Positions 16,947 to 26,695 are shown, counted from the stretch's first letter. The stretch is 33,952 nt of DNA from Prochlorococcus sp. AG-355-J09 (GCA_003278735.1 QCDO01000016.1:1-33952), one strand, 5' to 3'. Notes: generated from the letters alone by a model not told the origin. Made by a program: numbers and translations.

Positions 16947-16987
16947 TGAAAAACTTTTTCACAAAATGAGAATAAGAAAAGTTTTCT
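16947..16987. promoter_or_regulatory. Two spaced palindromes, candidate operator
   Basis: A 15-nt palindrome TGAAAAACTTTTTCA (16947-16961) and a 13-nt palindrome AGAAAAGTTTTCT (16975-16987) share the core GAAAA-TTTTC and have centres 27 bp apart, close to three helical turns. They lie upstream of rpoD and just left of the rightward promoter, as expected for sites bound by a dimeric regulator. A/T-rich palindromes also arise by chance in this genome, so this is tentative. Confidence 0.3.
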
Positions 16988-16990
16988 AAA

Positions 16991-17020
16991 TTGTTGAAAA
17001 ATTTAAATAGTGCTATAGAT
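16991..17020 (+). promoter_or_regulatory. Sigma-70-like promoter upstream of priA
   Basis: TTGTTG (16991-16996), a 17-bp spacer and TATAGAT (17014-17020) read rightward. The -10 box is good and the -35 box matches consensus at three positions, common in picocyanobacteria. Transcription would start near 17027, giving either a ~150-nt leader for priA or a separate small RNA. Confidence 0.5.
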
Positions 17021-17026
17021 TACCTA

Positions 17027-17145
17027 AAGTAAAAAGTCTTGGGATTTCTCAGACAGGCAGATCATTTTTGAATTTTCAGTCAATGATCAGAGCTTCATGT
17101 CTCCCTTAAGAGCAGGATACTTACAATGTGCAAAAAACACTTTGT
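17027..17145 (+). ncRNA. Candidate structured RNA or priA leader (unproven)
   Basis: Downstream of the putative start near 17027, CTTGGGA (17038-17044) can pair with TCCC-tt-AAG (17102-17110), enclosing a perfect 7-bp hairpin gatcatt/aatgatc (17060-17066 with 17082-17088). A second hairpin acaatgtg/cactttgt (17123-17130 with 17138-17145, one mismatch) follows. No T-run terminates it, and no known RNA family motif was recognised. The end is arbitrary. Confidence 0.22.
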
Positions 17146-17179
17146 GGAATGTTCAACAATCCAATACTAAGAAAAAGTT

Positions 17180-19456
17180 TTGAAGCCGGCAAGTAATCAG
17201 TTATTAAATATCTCCTATAAATTGGAAATTTTGCTTGATATAGGTAGTAGTAATGAAAGCTTTTACTATTTAGATGGAAATAATCTTGGAGCAGAAGTTG
17301 GAGATATTGTAAGTGTGAGACTAAGGGGGAGATTATTGAATGGGTTGGTGATCTCCCAAAAAGACTTTTCGACAATCAATAATGATGAATCAAATATTAC
17401 TGAGGGAAAAAGCATAAGGTATTTGTTTGTTGAAAGTATTTTGCAGAAAAAAATAATTGATGAATCTTGGAGAGAATTGATAGAATTCCTAGCCTCTTTT
17501 TATATGGTTAGTAATTTAAAAATGTTTAAAACGGCATTTCCTCCAGGCTGGATTGGTAAATATAGAAATTTCTCTAAAGGTTTAAAAGATCAAATATGGA
17601 TTGAAACTAAAAAAGAATTTGATATTAAGAAAAATGGATTAACCAAAAAAGAATTTTTTTTAATGGATGTTTTATCTAAAAAAGGCAATTGGCAAAGTGA
17701 ATTAATAAAGTCTGGTTTTAATTATACTCTAATTAACTCAATGGTCAGTAAAAATTATCTTGCTAAATCTAAAAGAAAAAAAAATATAAATACTAAATTA
17801 AATTCCTTTTTAAAAGATCATATAGCAACGAAAAAACCAAATCTTACAAATGAGCAAAAAATTGCATTACAAGAATTTCAAACAATGAAACCTGGAGATG
17901 CATTACTGCTTTGGGGCGAAACAGGTTCAGGTAAAACAGAGGTGTATATGAGAATTGCTGAATATCAATTTCTTAAGAACAAAAGTTGTTTGATACTAGC
18001 CCCAGAAATTGGATTAATTCCTCAACTTATTGATAGGTTTAGTAGGCGATTTAATAATGTCGTTTACGAATATCATAGTAATTGTTCTCCCGATCATAGA
18101 ACTTTAGTTTGGAAGAAAATTATTAATGCTAATGAACCCTTAATAGTAATAGGTACAAGGTCGGCAGTTTTTCTTCCAATCAAAAATCTGGGATTAATAA
18201 TAATGGATGAAGAACATGATGTTTCTTATAAGCAAGATAGCCCTATGCCTTGCTATGACGCAAGAGAGATTGCTATTGAAATAGTAAAAAGGAATTCTGC
18301 AAAGTTAATTTTTGGGAGTGCAACCCCATCAATGAAGACTTGGAAAAAGTGTATTTTTGAAAGGAATTTTAAATTGGTAAGAATGATTCAAAGGATATCC
18401 AGTAATGAGACTCCTGAAATAAAAATTATTGATATGCGGAATGAGTTCAAGAAGGGAAATATGAAAATTTTTTCCAATGAATTATTACAATTGCTTCCTC
18501 AACTACACTTAAAAAAAGAGCAAGCAATAATTTTGATCCCTAGGAGGGGGCATAGTGGATTTTTAAGTTGTAGAAATTGCGGATATTTAATAAATTGCCC
18601 CAACTGTGACGTTCCTTTATCAGTTCATCTCGGATCACAAGGAAAAAAATGGTTAAGGTGTCATTGGTGTGATCATAAATCAAGATTGATCAACCGTTGC
18701 CCAGATTGTCATTCAACTGCTTTCAAACCTTTTGGAATTGGTACGCAAAGGGTAATAGAGTTTTTAAATGAAGAATTTCCTGATTTAAGAGTACTTCGCT
18801 TTGATAGAGATACAACTTCAGGAAAGGATGGTCATAGAGATATTCTTTCAAAGTTTTCTAAAGGTGATGCTGATATTCTTGTCGGTACTCAGATGTTGGC
18901 AAAAGGTATTGACATTCCCAATATTACTCTTTCAGTAGTTATTGCAGCAGATGGGTTGCTTCATCGTCCAGATATTTCAGCAGAAGAAAAATCATTACAA
19001 TTATTTTTGCAAGTAGCAGGAAGGGCCGGCAGGGCACAAAAAAAAGGGAAAGTAATTTTTCAAACATATAAACCTAACCACCCGGTGATTTCGTATCTTC
19101 AAAAAAGAGATTATGAAAGATTCTTAATTGAAAACTCGAGATTGAGAAAGGATGCTAATTTATTTCCATTTTGCACAATTTGCCTACTTAAATTATCAGG
19201 TGAAAATTATGAATTAACTGAGTCAATTGCAATAAAATTAGCAAAATATCTATTCAGTTTTTGTGAGAAAAAGAACTGGAAATTAATTGGTCCTGCCCCT
19301 AGTTTAATATCTAAAGTCGGTAAAAAATTTAGATGGCAGATATTAATACATGGTCCTGAAGGAACGAAGATACCTTTACCTGATAGATCAATATTATGGA
19401 AACTTATTCCAAAAAATGTTTTTTTAACAATAGATGTTAATCCAGCAGAGTTGTAA
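17180..19456 (+). CDS. priA: Primosomal replication restart helicase PriA
   Basis: A 758-residue superfamily 2 DNA helicase that rebuilds replication forks away from oriC. Order: N-terminal 3'-DNA-binding domain ('AEVGDIVSVRLRGRLLNGLV'), Walker A 'GETGSGKTEVY' (about 246-253), DEEH box 'IIMDEEHDVSYKQ' (343-346), and eight cysteines in four pairs that bind two zinc ions (464/467, 473/476, 494/497, 507/510), inserted in the second helicase lobe, which continues through 'GTQMLAKGIDIPNI' and 'LQVAGRAGRAQKKG'. The start is TTG: an in-frame TAA lies four codons before it and no ATG is near. The stop is immediately followed by that of the convergent DUF3153 gene with no base between. Confidence 0.96.
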   Translation: MKPASNQLLNISYKLEILLDIGSSNESFYYLDGNNLGAEVGDIVSVRLRGRLLNGLVISQKDFSTINNDESNITEGKSIRYLFVESILQKKIIDESWRELIEFLASFYMVSNLKMFKTAFPPGWIGKYRNFSKGLKDQIWIETKKEFDIKKNGLTKKEFFLMDVLSKKGNWQSELIKSGFNYTLINSMVSKNYLAKSKRKKNINTKLNSFLKDHIATKKPNLTNEQKIALQEFQTMKPGDALLLWGETGSGKTEVYMRIAEYQFLKNKSCLILAPEIGLIPQLIDRFSRRFNNVVYEYHSNCSPDHRTLVWKKIINANEPLIVIGTRSAVFLPIKNLGLIIMDEEHDVSYKQDSPMPCYDAREIAIEIVKRNSAKLIFGSATPSMKTWKKCIFERNFKLVRMIQRISSNETPEIKIIDMRNEFKKGNMKIFSNELLQLLPQLHLKKEQAIILIPRRGHSGFLSCRNCGYLINCPNCDVPLSVHLGSQGKKWLRCHWCDHKSRLINRCPDCHSTAFKPFGIGTQRVIEFLNEEFPDLRVLRFDRDTTSGKDGHRDILSKFSKGDADILVGTQMLAKGIDIPNITLSVVIAADGLLHRPDISAEEKSLQLFLQVAGRAGRAQKKGKVIFQTYKPNHPVISYLQKRDYERFLIENSRLRKDANLFPFCTICLLKLSGENYELTESIAIKLAKYLFSFCEKKNWKLIGPAPSLISKVGKKFRWQILIHGPEGTKIPLPDRSILWKLIPKNVFLTIDVNPAEL

Positions 19457-20566
19457 TTACTTTGATGGAAGTTGAGGTAAATCTGAACCTAATTTAAATC
19501 TATAGAATCTTAATAAATAAGCCAATATTATAATTATTAAAATAATAGATATCCCAATCAAGAGTTTGTTGAGACTCCAGAAAGAAAATTCAAGACTATT
19601 TATCTGCCCTTGATTTAAATCCCAAATTATTAGATTTTTTTTGATTTCTAAATTTGAATTATTTTTATCGGTAAGGATAGCTTTATTAGGGTGAATAATT
19701 TTGAAAATTAGTTCTAAATTATCAATGCCTTTAATAGAATTTAGATCCAAATCTAACTTGTAAAAGTATTTTTTAAAAAAAATGAAGTTTTTTTGAGTAG
19801 TATTAATTTCTATATTTGTTGATTCTCCCGCTAACTCTCCGGCTGTATTTTGGGTGATTTTAAGAACTTGCTTTGTATCCTCTAAATTGAGATTTTTATG
19901 TTTCAAAGAAAAGGTTGATTCGTCTTGTTCAATTTCTGCCTCAGGAAAAATATCTTTCATCTTCTCTTCAAATTTTAATTGCCAAGGAAATTTCTTTATG
20001 TATTTACTCTCTATCACTAAGTTATTAGTTATTGAATCAAGTTCACTAAGATCCAGGGTATCCTCAATTTTTACGCAGCCACTTAAAAGTGGAATTAATA
20101 ATAATAGTATAAAAAAAATGATCAGTGAAAAGCCTTTCTGAAAGGGTTTTGTTTCACCAGTTGGTGTCTCAGTTACATTAATAAATTTTTTTTTCTTCAA
20201 CACTTCTCTTTTTTTGCGCAGTGAGTTAAGAGATTTTTTATTGAGTGATGGTTCGCTTTCAAACTGTACGTTCCAATTTTCTGGCTTTTTAATGTCAGGA
20301 GAGTCTATAACTTCCATCAAATATTTTGCATTTTCTCTCGTCTTATTATCGTAAGATTTTAGAAGTTCTTTACAAAACCTTTTTGCCTCCTCCCTTTTAT
20401 TGATACCACATAGAGCAGTAATTAAGATTGTTCTTAAATTTACTCCCTCTTTGCTTGATAAAGGAAATGATTCGATTATGGGCAAAAGAAATTCAATGCA
20501 GTAATGATACTCGCCTTTAGCTAAAGCAAGTTCTACTTTTTCTAAAACTTGCTCATAAGTTTTCAT
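19457..20566 (-). CDS. DUF3153 protein with N-terminal helical extension
   Basis: A 369-residue cyanobacterial DUF3153 protein. Residues 1-95 form paired helices resembling TPR-like repeats. A basic linker precedes a strongly hydrophobic stretch ending 'LLLLIPLLSGC' (about 147-164). The DUF3153 part follows to about 330, and a second membrane segment 'ISIILIIIILAYLLRF' lies near the C-terminus. The LSGC at Cys164 looks exactly like a lipobox, as if a lipoprotein gene were joined to a soluble N-terminal domain; GTG/TTG codons at 20203 and 20200 could even serve as internal starts. Function unknown; an envelope or thylakoid-lumen location for the C-terminal part is inferred. It begins 3 bp after argB, so the two are cotranscribed. 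Confidence 0.75.
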   Translation of the reverse strand: MKTYEQVLEKVELALAKGEYHYCIEFLLPIIESFPLSSKEGVNLRTILITALCGINKREEAKRFCKELLKSYDNKTRENAKYLMEVIDSPDIKKPENWNVQFESEPSLNKKSLNSLRKKREVLKKKKFINVTETPTGETKPFQKGFSLIIFFILLLLIPLLSGCVKIEDTLDLSELDSITNNLVIESKYIKKFPWQLKFEEKMKDIFPEAEIEQDESTFSLKHKNLNLEDTKQVLKITQNTAGELAGESTNIEINTTQKNFIFFKKYFYKLDLDLNSIKGIDNLELIFKIIHPNKAILTDKNNSNLEIKKNLIIWDLNQGQINSLEFSFWSLNKLLIGISIILIIIILAYLLRFYRFKLGSDLPQLPSK

Positions 20567-20569
20567 GGG

Positions 20570-21421
20570 TTAGGCGACTATCATTGTACCTATTCCGGAA
20601 TTTGTAAAAATCTCAAGGAGTAATGAATGTTCTATTCTTCCATCAATTATGTGAGCTGCTTTGACTCCTTGGGCTAAAGCTCTTATACAGCATTCTGTCT
20701 TTGGAATCATACCTTCAGTCACAATTTTTTTATCAATAAAATCCCTTGCCTCTTTGAGATTAGTTTTTTCAATAAGACTATTTTTGTTATCTTTTTCTTT
20801 TAAAATCCCTTGAGTATCAGTAAGAAGAATAAGTTTTTCTGCATTTATTGCAGCAGCAATTTCTCCAGCAACAAAATCTGCATTAATATTATGGGAAATA
20901 CCCTCCAAGGTTGATCCAATGCTAGAAATAATTGGGATGTAACCTTTAGAAATAAGAGGATCTAATATTTCAGGATTGATTTTTGTAACCTCTCCCACTA
21001 ACCCATGGCTACCATCTCCTAGTTCTCTAGATTGAATTAAGTTGCCATCAAGACCTGATATTCCCACAGCTAAGGATCCAGTTTTATTAATCCCTTTTAC
21101 AATTTGTTTATTAACTCTACCCATTAGAACCATCTCGACAATTTCCATTGTTTTTTGATCAGTAATTCTTAATCCATTTTCGAATTTAGGAGATATTGCT
21201 AATTTCTTTAACCAATTATTAATCTCTGGTCCACCTCCATGAATTACTATCGGACAAACTCCAACGGTTGATAAAAGTGCAATGTCTCTAAAAAAAGCAT
21301 TTTTTAAATTATCATTCTCCATAACAGAACCTCCATACTTGATAACAATTTTTCTACCTGAGAAACTTTGTATATATGGAAGTGCTTCGCTTAATATTGA
21401 TACTCTTTGAGAATCATTCAT
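20570..21421 (-). CDS. argB: Acetylglutamate kinase
   Basis: A 283-residue amino-acid kinase that phosphorylates N-acetylglutamate, the second step of arginine synthesis and the PII-controlled step in cyanobacteria. The nucleotide-binding '[10 protein letters not shown]' (about 25-34) and substrate loop '[15 protein letters not shown]' (60-74) are intact. '[19 protein letters not shown]' matches the arginine-inhibitable, hexameric type seen in plants and cyanobacteria, and the N-terminal helix before the kinase core agrees. So feedback inhibition by arginine and relief by PII are expected but not shown. ATG start; 64 bp after the DUF2854 gene and 3 bp before the DUF3153 gene. Confidence 0.97.
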   Translation of the reverse strand: MNDSQRVSILSEALPYIQSFSGRKIVIKYGGSVMENDNLKNAFFRDIALLSTVGVCPIVIHGGGPEINNWLKKLAISPKFENGLRITDQKTMEIVEMVLMGRVNKQIVKGINKTGSLAVGISGLDGNLIQSRELGDGSHGLVGEVTKINPEILDPLISKGYIPIISSIGSTLEGISHNINADFVAGEIAAAINAEKLILLTDTQGILKEKDNKNSLIEKTNLKEARDFIDKKIVTEGMIPKTECCIRALAQGVKAAHIIDGRIEHSLLLEIFTNSGIGTMIVA

Positions 21422-21485
21422 TATTAAAATTTATTGAAACTTGATTGAATTGAGAAATTAGTTTTTTACAAATATATCCCTATAT

Positions 21486-22016
21486 TCAATAAAAGAGGAT
21501 AAAATCAAATTCTTTTTTATTATCGTCGATAATAAATTCTGATTCAAGACCTTTGACGAAAAACCTATTTAATCTTTCTTGTTTTTCAATCCATTTTTCT
21601 AGAGGGACAGCGTTTAATTCGAAACGCATTCTGAGACCATTTTTTTCTTCCTTTGTAATTTCTTCTATTTCTTTAAGTTGAGGGGGGTTATCCTCGTCCC
21701 ACAAATTTAAAGATTCTAATGACGATTCAAGATGAGCTTTTATTCCATACCTCCATCTTGTAACATCTTTAACTAATGCTGTAAGTTCTTTTGGTCTATT
21801 AAATTTATTTGTCGCAAAATTTGTCTTGTCAAATAATTCTACAGGAGGTATTTCGGAAGTCTTTAAGCCTAAGCCAATTAGGAAAATAGGTACTCCATAA
21901 AAAAAAGTAGGTACACTTAAATTCACTGAGTCTGTAAAATAAGCAGTCATTCCAACAAAAGCTAATATACCCCCAGCGGTTACGATTAAGTTTCCAGGCG
22001 ATAAGTATTTCTTCAT
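21486..22016 (-). CDS. DUF2854 membrane protein
   Basis: A 176-residue protein with two N-terminal membrane segments, 'NLIVTAGGILAFVGMTAYF' (about 9-27) and 'PTFFYGVPIFLIGLGL' (35-51), followed by a soluble, charged domain. The spacing and 'GLGLKTSEIPPVELF' match DUF2854, a family found in cyanobacteria and plastid-bearing plants. Its role is unknown; a thylakoid or plasma-membrane location is likely. ATG start, 42 bp from the divergent 60-aa gene and upstream of argB with a 64-bp gap. Confidence 0.82.
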   Translation of the reverse strand: MKKYLSPGNLIVTAGGILAFVGMTAYFTDSVNLSVPTFFYGVPIFLIGLGLKTSEIPPVELFDKTNFATNKFNRPKELTALVKDVTRWRYGIKAHLESSLESLNLWDEDNPPQLKEIEEITKEEKNGLRMRFELNAVPLEKWIEKQERLNRFFVKGLESEFIIDDNKKEFDFILFY

Positions 22017-22058
22017 TTTGATTTAGTAGAATGAGTTTTAAATGGTCTAACAAGTATT

Positions 22059-22241
22059 ATGCAAGATCCTAATACTGCAAATCAAGGAGATTTAATTTTT
22101 AAACTTGATCAAGATAGAGCATGGCTACTAGAAAATCTTGATAAGGGTAAATGGCCAGAAATCAGAAACCAACTTGCCGCGCTTGAAAGAAAAATAAGCA
22201 AACTAATTATAAGTGTTCAAGAAAATAATGTTGATATTTAA
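22059..22241 (+). CDS. Small conserved hypothetical protein (60 aa)
   Basis: A 60-residue soluble, mostly helical protein that I cannot name. 'DQDRAWLLENLDKGKWPEIR' and 'NQLAALERKISKLIISVQ' suggest one or two amphipathic helices that could form a coiled coil. ATG start. The gene is squeezed between the divergent DUF2854 gene (42 bp) and the convergent ssb gene (1 bp), which supports it being real, because the space is otherwise unexplained. Confidence 0.65.
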   Translation: MQDPNTANQGDLIFKLDQDRAWLLENLDKGKWPEIRNQLAALERKISKLIISVQENNVDI

Positions 22242-22242
22242 T

Positions 22243-22668
22243 TTAAAAAGGTATTTCGTCCACTTCAGGTACTAAAGGTGAACTATCCCAATTAGATTTT
22301 TTGTTGGTTTCTTTAGTTTCAAATGACTCATTATTTTCTTTTTTGTCAGAATTAAAAACATCAACTGGCGATATTTGATGAATCTTTGAAGCTGTTAGTT
22401 CTGGTTGTTTTTCTTTTGTTCCGTCTTTTCTAGTGACAGAATTCATCTTTAGACGTCCCTCAATAACAATATTTTGCCCTTCCTTTAGTTCATCTACCAT
22501 TTCTTGGGCAATGTTTCCCCATCCTATGATCTTGAGATCTCTGGTTGGATCTTCACTACGTAATCCTTTAAAATTAACAATCATTTCTGCAATTGGAGTT
22601 TGGTTTTCTTTTGTATACCTCATTTGGGGAGCGCTATTAATTACCGCCTGAATTAAACAATGATTCAT
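22243..22668 (-). CDS. ssb: Single-stranded DNA-binding protein
   Basis: A 141-residue SSB. The OB-fold covers about residues 1-100 ('MNHCLIQAVINSAPQMRYT', 'IIGWGNIAQEMVDELKEGQN', 'IVIEGRLKMNSV'), then a flexible linker and an acidic tail ending 'VPEVDEIPF'. That tail is the protein-docking tip through which SSB recruits PriA, exonucleases and other repair proteins. The length is slightly shorter than E. coli SSB because the linker is short. ATG start; divergent from cobK by only 28 bp, so the two promoters must overlap their coding starts. Confidence 0.92.
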   Translation of the reverse strand: MNHCLIQAVINSAPQMRYTKENQTPIAEMIVNFKGLRSEDPTRDLKIIGWGNIAQEMVDELKEGQNIVIEGRLKMNSVTRKDGTKEKQPELTASKIHQISPVDVFNSDKKENNESFETKETNKKSNWDSSPLVPEVDEIPF

Positions 22669-22696
22669 TACTTACTATTTAATTAAAGATATACTG

Positions 22697-23494
22697 ATGC
22701 AGAATCAAGAAAATTGCTATAAAAATGTTTGGATCCTATCAGGAACTTCTGATGGACCTGTGTTAGCTAATAGGCTTCTTAAACTTAATTATTCAGTCTT
22801 TGCAAGTGTTTTAACTTATAAAGCAGGGCAAGCTTATATTGAAAATCCAAAGTTACATATCATTACGGGTAAATTAAATAATAAAGATCAAATAATTAAT
22901 TTCATAAATAAAAATAAAATCAAATGCGTTGTCGATGCTACTCATCCGTTTGCTGTAATAATTTCTAAAAATCTTAATAATGCATGTAGAGAGATTAATA
23001 TACCTCTTTTACTATATGAGAGGAGATCTCAAATAAATAACACTGATAATTTTTTTTATATTGATGATTTAAAGGATATAAACAACGTTGATTTAGAAAA
23101 TAAGAATATTCTTCTGGCAATAGGATCAAGATTCCTTAAAGATACAGCTGATTATTATATGAATTGTAAAGCAAATGTATTTACAAGGATACTTCCAACT
23201 TATGAGAGCATAACTAAAGCTTTTGGATCATGTATTAAAAATTCAAACATAGCGATACTTGAACCGAGTAAAAATAATAAAAGCATTTTAGAAAAAAAAC
23301 TTTGTGATTTTTGGAAGATAGATTATGTTCTATGCAGAGAATCTGGAGGTTATTCTCAGAAAAACTGGGAGAATATAGTTTCTGGAAGTAAGATGAAGTT
23401 ATTTTTGGTTAGAAGGCCGAAAGTTAAAAATGATTATTCTTACTCTTTTGATCAATATCACAATTTGATAAATCACATAATTAAAAAATATTGA
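22697..23494 (+). CDS. cobK: Precorrin-6A reductase
   Basis: A 265-residue NADPH-dependent reductase of the CobK/CbiJ family that reduces the precorrin-6A macrocycle in cobalamin (pseudocobalamin) synthesis. The Rossmann-like N-terminus 'VWILSGTSDGPVLANRLL' is the typical start; 'VVDATHPFAVIISKNL' (about 76-91), 'LLLYERRSQ' and 'VLCRESGGYSQKNW' near the C-terminus match the family. ATG start. It is followed by cutA after 13 bp on the same strand. hemL and hemC elsewhere in the window supply the tetrapyrrole precursor, but they are not adjacent. Confidence 0.88.
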   Translation: MQNQENCYKNVWILSGTSDGPVLANRLLKLNYSVFASVLTYKAGQAYIENPKLHIITGKLNNKDQIINFINKNKIKCVVDATHPFAVIISKNLNNACREINIPLLLYERRSQINNTDNFFYIDDLKDINNVDLENKNILLAIGSRFLKDTADYYMNCKANVFTRILPTYESITKAFGSCIKNSNIAILEPSKNNKSILEKKLCDFWKIDYVLCRESGGYSQKNWENIVSGSKMKLFLVRRPKVKNDYSYSFDQYHNLINHIIKKY

Positions 23495-23507
23495 TGTTTA
23501 ATTCGTT

Positions 23508-23813
23508 ATGGAAATATTAGTTATTATCACAACTGAATCAAGTAACGCAAATGCTTTGCGAATAGCAAAATTACTAATACAAAATAAACTTGCAGCTTGT
23601 GTTTCGGTAAAACAAATTTTTTCAATTTATAAGTGGGATGATGATATTGAAGAAACTAAAGAGTTTGAAATTACAATAAAAAGTAAAATAGAATTTAAAG
23701 ATTTTTTAATAGAATTCTTAAATGAAAATTCCACATATGATGTCCCTCAAATCATTTACAAAAAATACCATGCTGAGATTAAATATTATGATTGGTTGAA
23801 TAAGACTATTTGA
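23508..23813 (+). CDS. cutA: CutA divalent-ion tolerance protein
   Basis: A 101-residue trimeric ferredoxin-fold protein. Family blocks: 'ITTESSNANALRIAKLLIQN', 'KLAACVSVKQIFSIYKWDDD' and 'YDVPQIIYKKYHAEIKYYDW'. CutA was named for copper tolerance in E. coli, but in cyanobacteria its role is unclear and it is structurally related to PII signal proteins. ATG start, 13 bp after cobK and probably translated from the same mRNA. It ends 6 bp before the convergent PfkB gene. Confidence 0.93.
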   Translation: MEILVIITTESSNANALRIAKLLIQNKLAACVSVKQIFSIYKWDDDIEETKEFEITIKSKIEFKDFLIEFLNENSTYDVPQIIYKKYHAEIKYYDWLNKTI

Positions 23814-23819
23814 TTAAAT

Positions 23820-24824
23820 TTATTTTATTAACTCTTTAAGATCAATATCTGATCTAGATCCTAATTGAGTAATTATTTGTCCCGCACAAATTGAAGCTAT
23901 ATCTCCGCATTTTTTTAGGGAAAAATTGTTTATTAATCCATGGATAAATCCTCCCGCATAGATATCTCCCGCTCCTGTAGTATCAATAATTTTGCCTTTC
24001 GTTGTTGATTCAATTGTTTCAACATTATTTTTGTTAACTATGAGAGAACCATTGCTTCCAAGAGTTACTATGACTAATTCACATAAGGAAGATAGCTCTT
24101 CTTGGCAACTTGCTAATTTATCATTTTTAAATAGACTTAACACCTCTGATTCATTACAAAAAACAATATCTACATATTCATCAATTAATTCCAAGAAACT
24201 CTCACGATGTCTATCTACACAAAATGAATCAGACAATGAAAGAATTATTTTTGTATCGGATTGTTTTGCGATTTGGGCGGCTTTAATAAAAGCTTTCTTA
24301 GCTAATTCGCTGTCCCATAAATACCCCTCTAAATATAAGTATTTACTTTCCTTAATTACAGTGAAGTCAATATCTTCTTGTTCAAACTCTATAGACGCTC
24401 CTAAGTAAGTGCACATAGTTCTTTGTGCATCAGGTGTAATCAAAATAATTGAATGAGCTGTTGAAGCTCCTTCAATAGTTGGTGGAGTATTAAATATAGT
24501 TTTACTTTGTTTAATATCTTCAGAAAAGAAATCCCCTAATTGATCATTTTTCACCCTTCCAATAAACTGAACATGATTCCCTAATTCTGCTAAACAAACA
24601 ACGGTATTTGCTGAGGATCCCCCTGATATTTGTTTGATCACGTTACAATTTTCTAACAATCTCTGAGATTCATCAGAATTAATTAGATTCATTGATCCTT
24701 TAACCAGATTATTTATCTCAAGAAACTCATCTTCAATATTTACAATAATATCTACTATTGCGTTGCCCAGACCAATGAGATCAACCGTTTTACTATGTTC
24801 AAAATGCCTTAAGGATTCCTTCAT
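23820..24824 (-). CDS. PfkB family sugar/nucleoside kinase (adenosine-kinase-like)
   Basis: A 334-residue ribokinase-fold enzyme. The N-terminal substrate motif 'ISGGSSANTVVCLAELG' (about 66-82) and C-terminal 'DTTGAGDIYAGGFIHGL' (281-297), with catalytic Asp287, are both intact. The overall pattern, including 'IGLGNAIVDIIV' at the start, is the type usually annotated as adenosine kinase or unspecified carbohydrate kinase in cyanobacteria. Its substrate cannot be decided from sequence. It lies 16 bp downstream of purA on the same strand, which makes a purine nucleoside (salvage of adenosine) attractive but unproven. Confidence 0.88.
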   Translation of the reverse strand: MKESLRHFEHSKTVDLIGLGNAIVDIIVNIEDEFLEINNLVKGSMNLINSDESQRLLENCNVIKQISGGSSANTVVCLAELGNHVQFIGRVKNDQLGDFFSEDIKQSKTIFNTPPTIEGASTAHSIILITPDAQRTMCTYLGASIEFEQEDIDFTVIKESKYLYLEGYLWDSELAKKAFIKAAQIAKQSDTKIILSLSDSFCVDRHRESFLELIDEYVDIVFCNESEVLSLFKNDKLASCQEELSSLCELVIVTLGSNGSLIVNKNNVETIESTTKGKIIDTTGAGDIYAGGFIHGLINNFSLKKCGDIASICAGQIITQLGSRSDIDLKELIK

Positions 24825-24840
24825 TAAATTTGGAACTGAA

Positions 24841-26223
<1,383 letters not shown>

Positions 26224-26232
26224 TGAATTGTA

Positions 26233-26670
26233 TCAACTTTCTCTTAGAACCATTTTTTCAGCAAGAGAAAATTCCTTGGTTAAACGCTCCTTAAGTTTAT
26301 CTGGCAAAGGTCTACTTGCAAAGTTTTTGTAATGACCTGCCATAGCATTTAATGCTGTTTGCATGGTGGTAAATGATTGTGTTTTATTCACCATCCCTCT
26401 ATTTCTGTATCTGGAAATATAGTCAGTTATAAGTGTAAGAGCCTCACTTCTTACTTCATCTTTATTTGGAGAATCTTTTGGAGTATCAACAGCTGTTTGT
26501 AATGTTTTGACAACTGAAATTGTATCTTTTGTGTAGTCACCTGTCATAGAGGTTTTTACAGCTATAGAAGGGGAACTAAATAGTGTAAAAACAATGATTA
26601 AGGATATTGAAAAAGATATAGCTTTGAAGAGATTTTTTAAAAATAATTTTGATGTCCATTTCAGTAACAT
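26233..26670 (-). CDS. psb27: Photosystem II assembly factor Psb27
   Basis: A 145-residue lumenal protein that binds CP43 in unfinished photosystem II and holds off manganese-cluster loading until assembly or repair is complete. The four-helix Psb27 domain is clear: 'GDYTKDTISVVKTLQTAV', 'ALTLITDYISRYRNRGMVNK', 'TMQTALNAMAGHYKNF', 'LPDKLKERLTKEF'. Residues 1-37 are a Sec-type signal peptide ending 'SSPSIA'. There is no cysteine in the whole protein, so unlike the Synechocystis and Thermosynechococcus lipoproteins it cannot be lipid-anchored at a lipobox. It follows proS by 25 bp on the same strand and precedes purA. Confidence 0.93.
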   Translation of the reverse strand: MLLKWTSKLFLKNLFKAISFSISLIIVFTLFSSPSIAVKTSMTGDYTKDTISVVKTLQTAVDTPKDSPNKDEVRSEALTLITDYISRYRNRGMVNKTQSFTTMQTALNAMAGHYKNFASRPLPDKLKERLTKEFSLAEKMVLRES

Positions 26671-26695
26671 AACCTAGCTCCCAAAAAAATAAGCC

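Larger units (their letters stand above)
16860..17179. other. 320-bp divergent intergenic region rpoD/priA
   Basis: The only stretch over 300 bp without a protein gene. From left to right it holds the rpoD Shine-Dalgarno site, an AT-rich leader, two short palindromes (16947-16961 and 16975-16987), a sigma-70-like promoter pointing right (16991-17020), nested inverted repeats (17038-17110), and another hairpin (17123-17145) before the priA TTG. No tRNA cloverleaf, tmRNA, SRP RNA or RNase P motif could be recognised in it. Confidence 0.8.

Noticed and set aside
16955..16963. TTTTTCACA as a DnaA box (consensus TTTTCCACA) near rpoD
   Set aside because: A single near-match in AT-rich DNA with no cluster and no dnaA or dnaN gene nearby; it does not support an origin.
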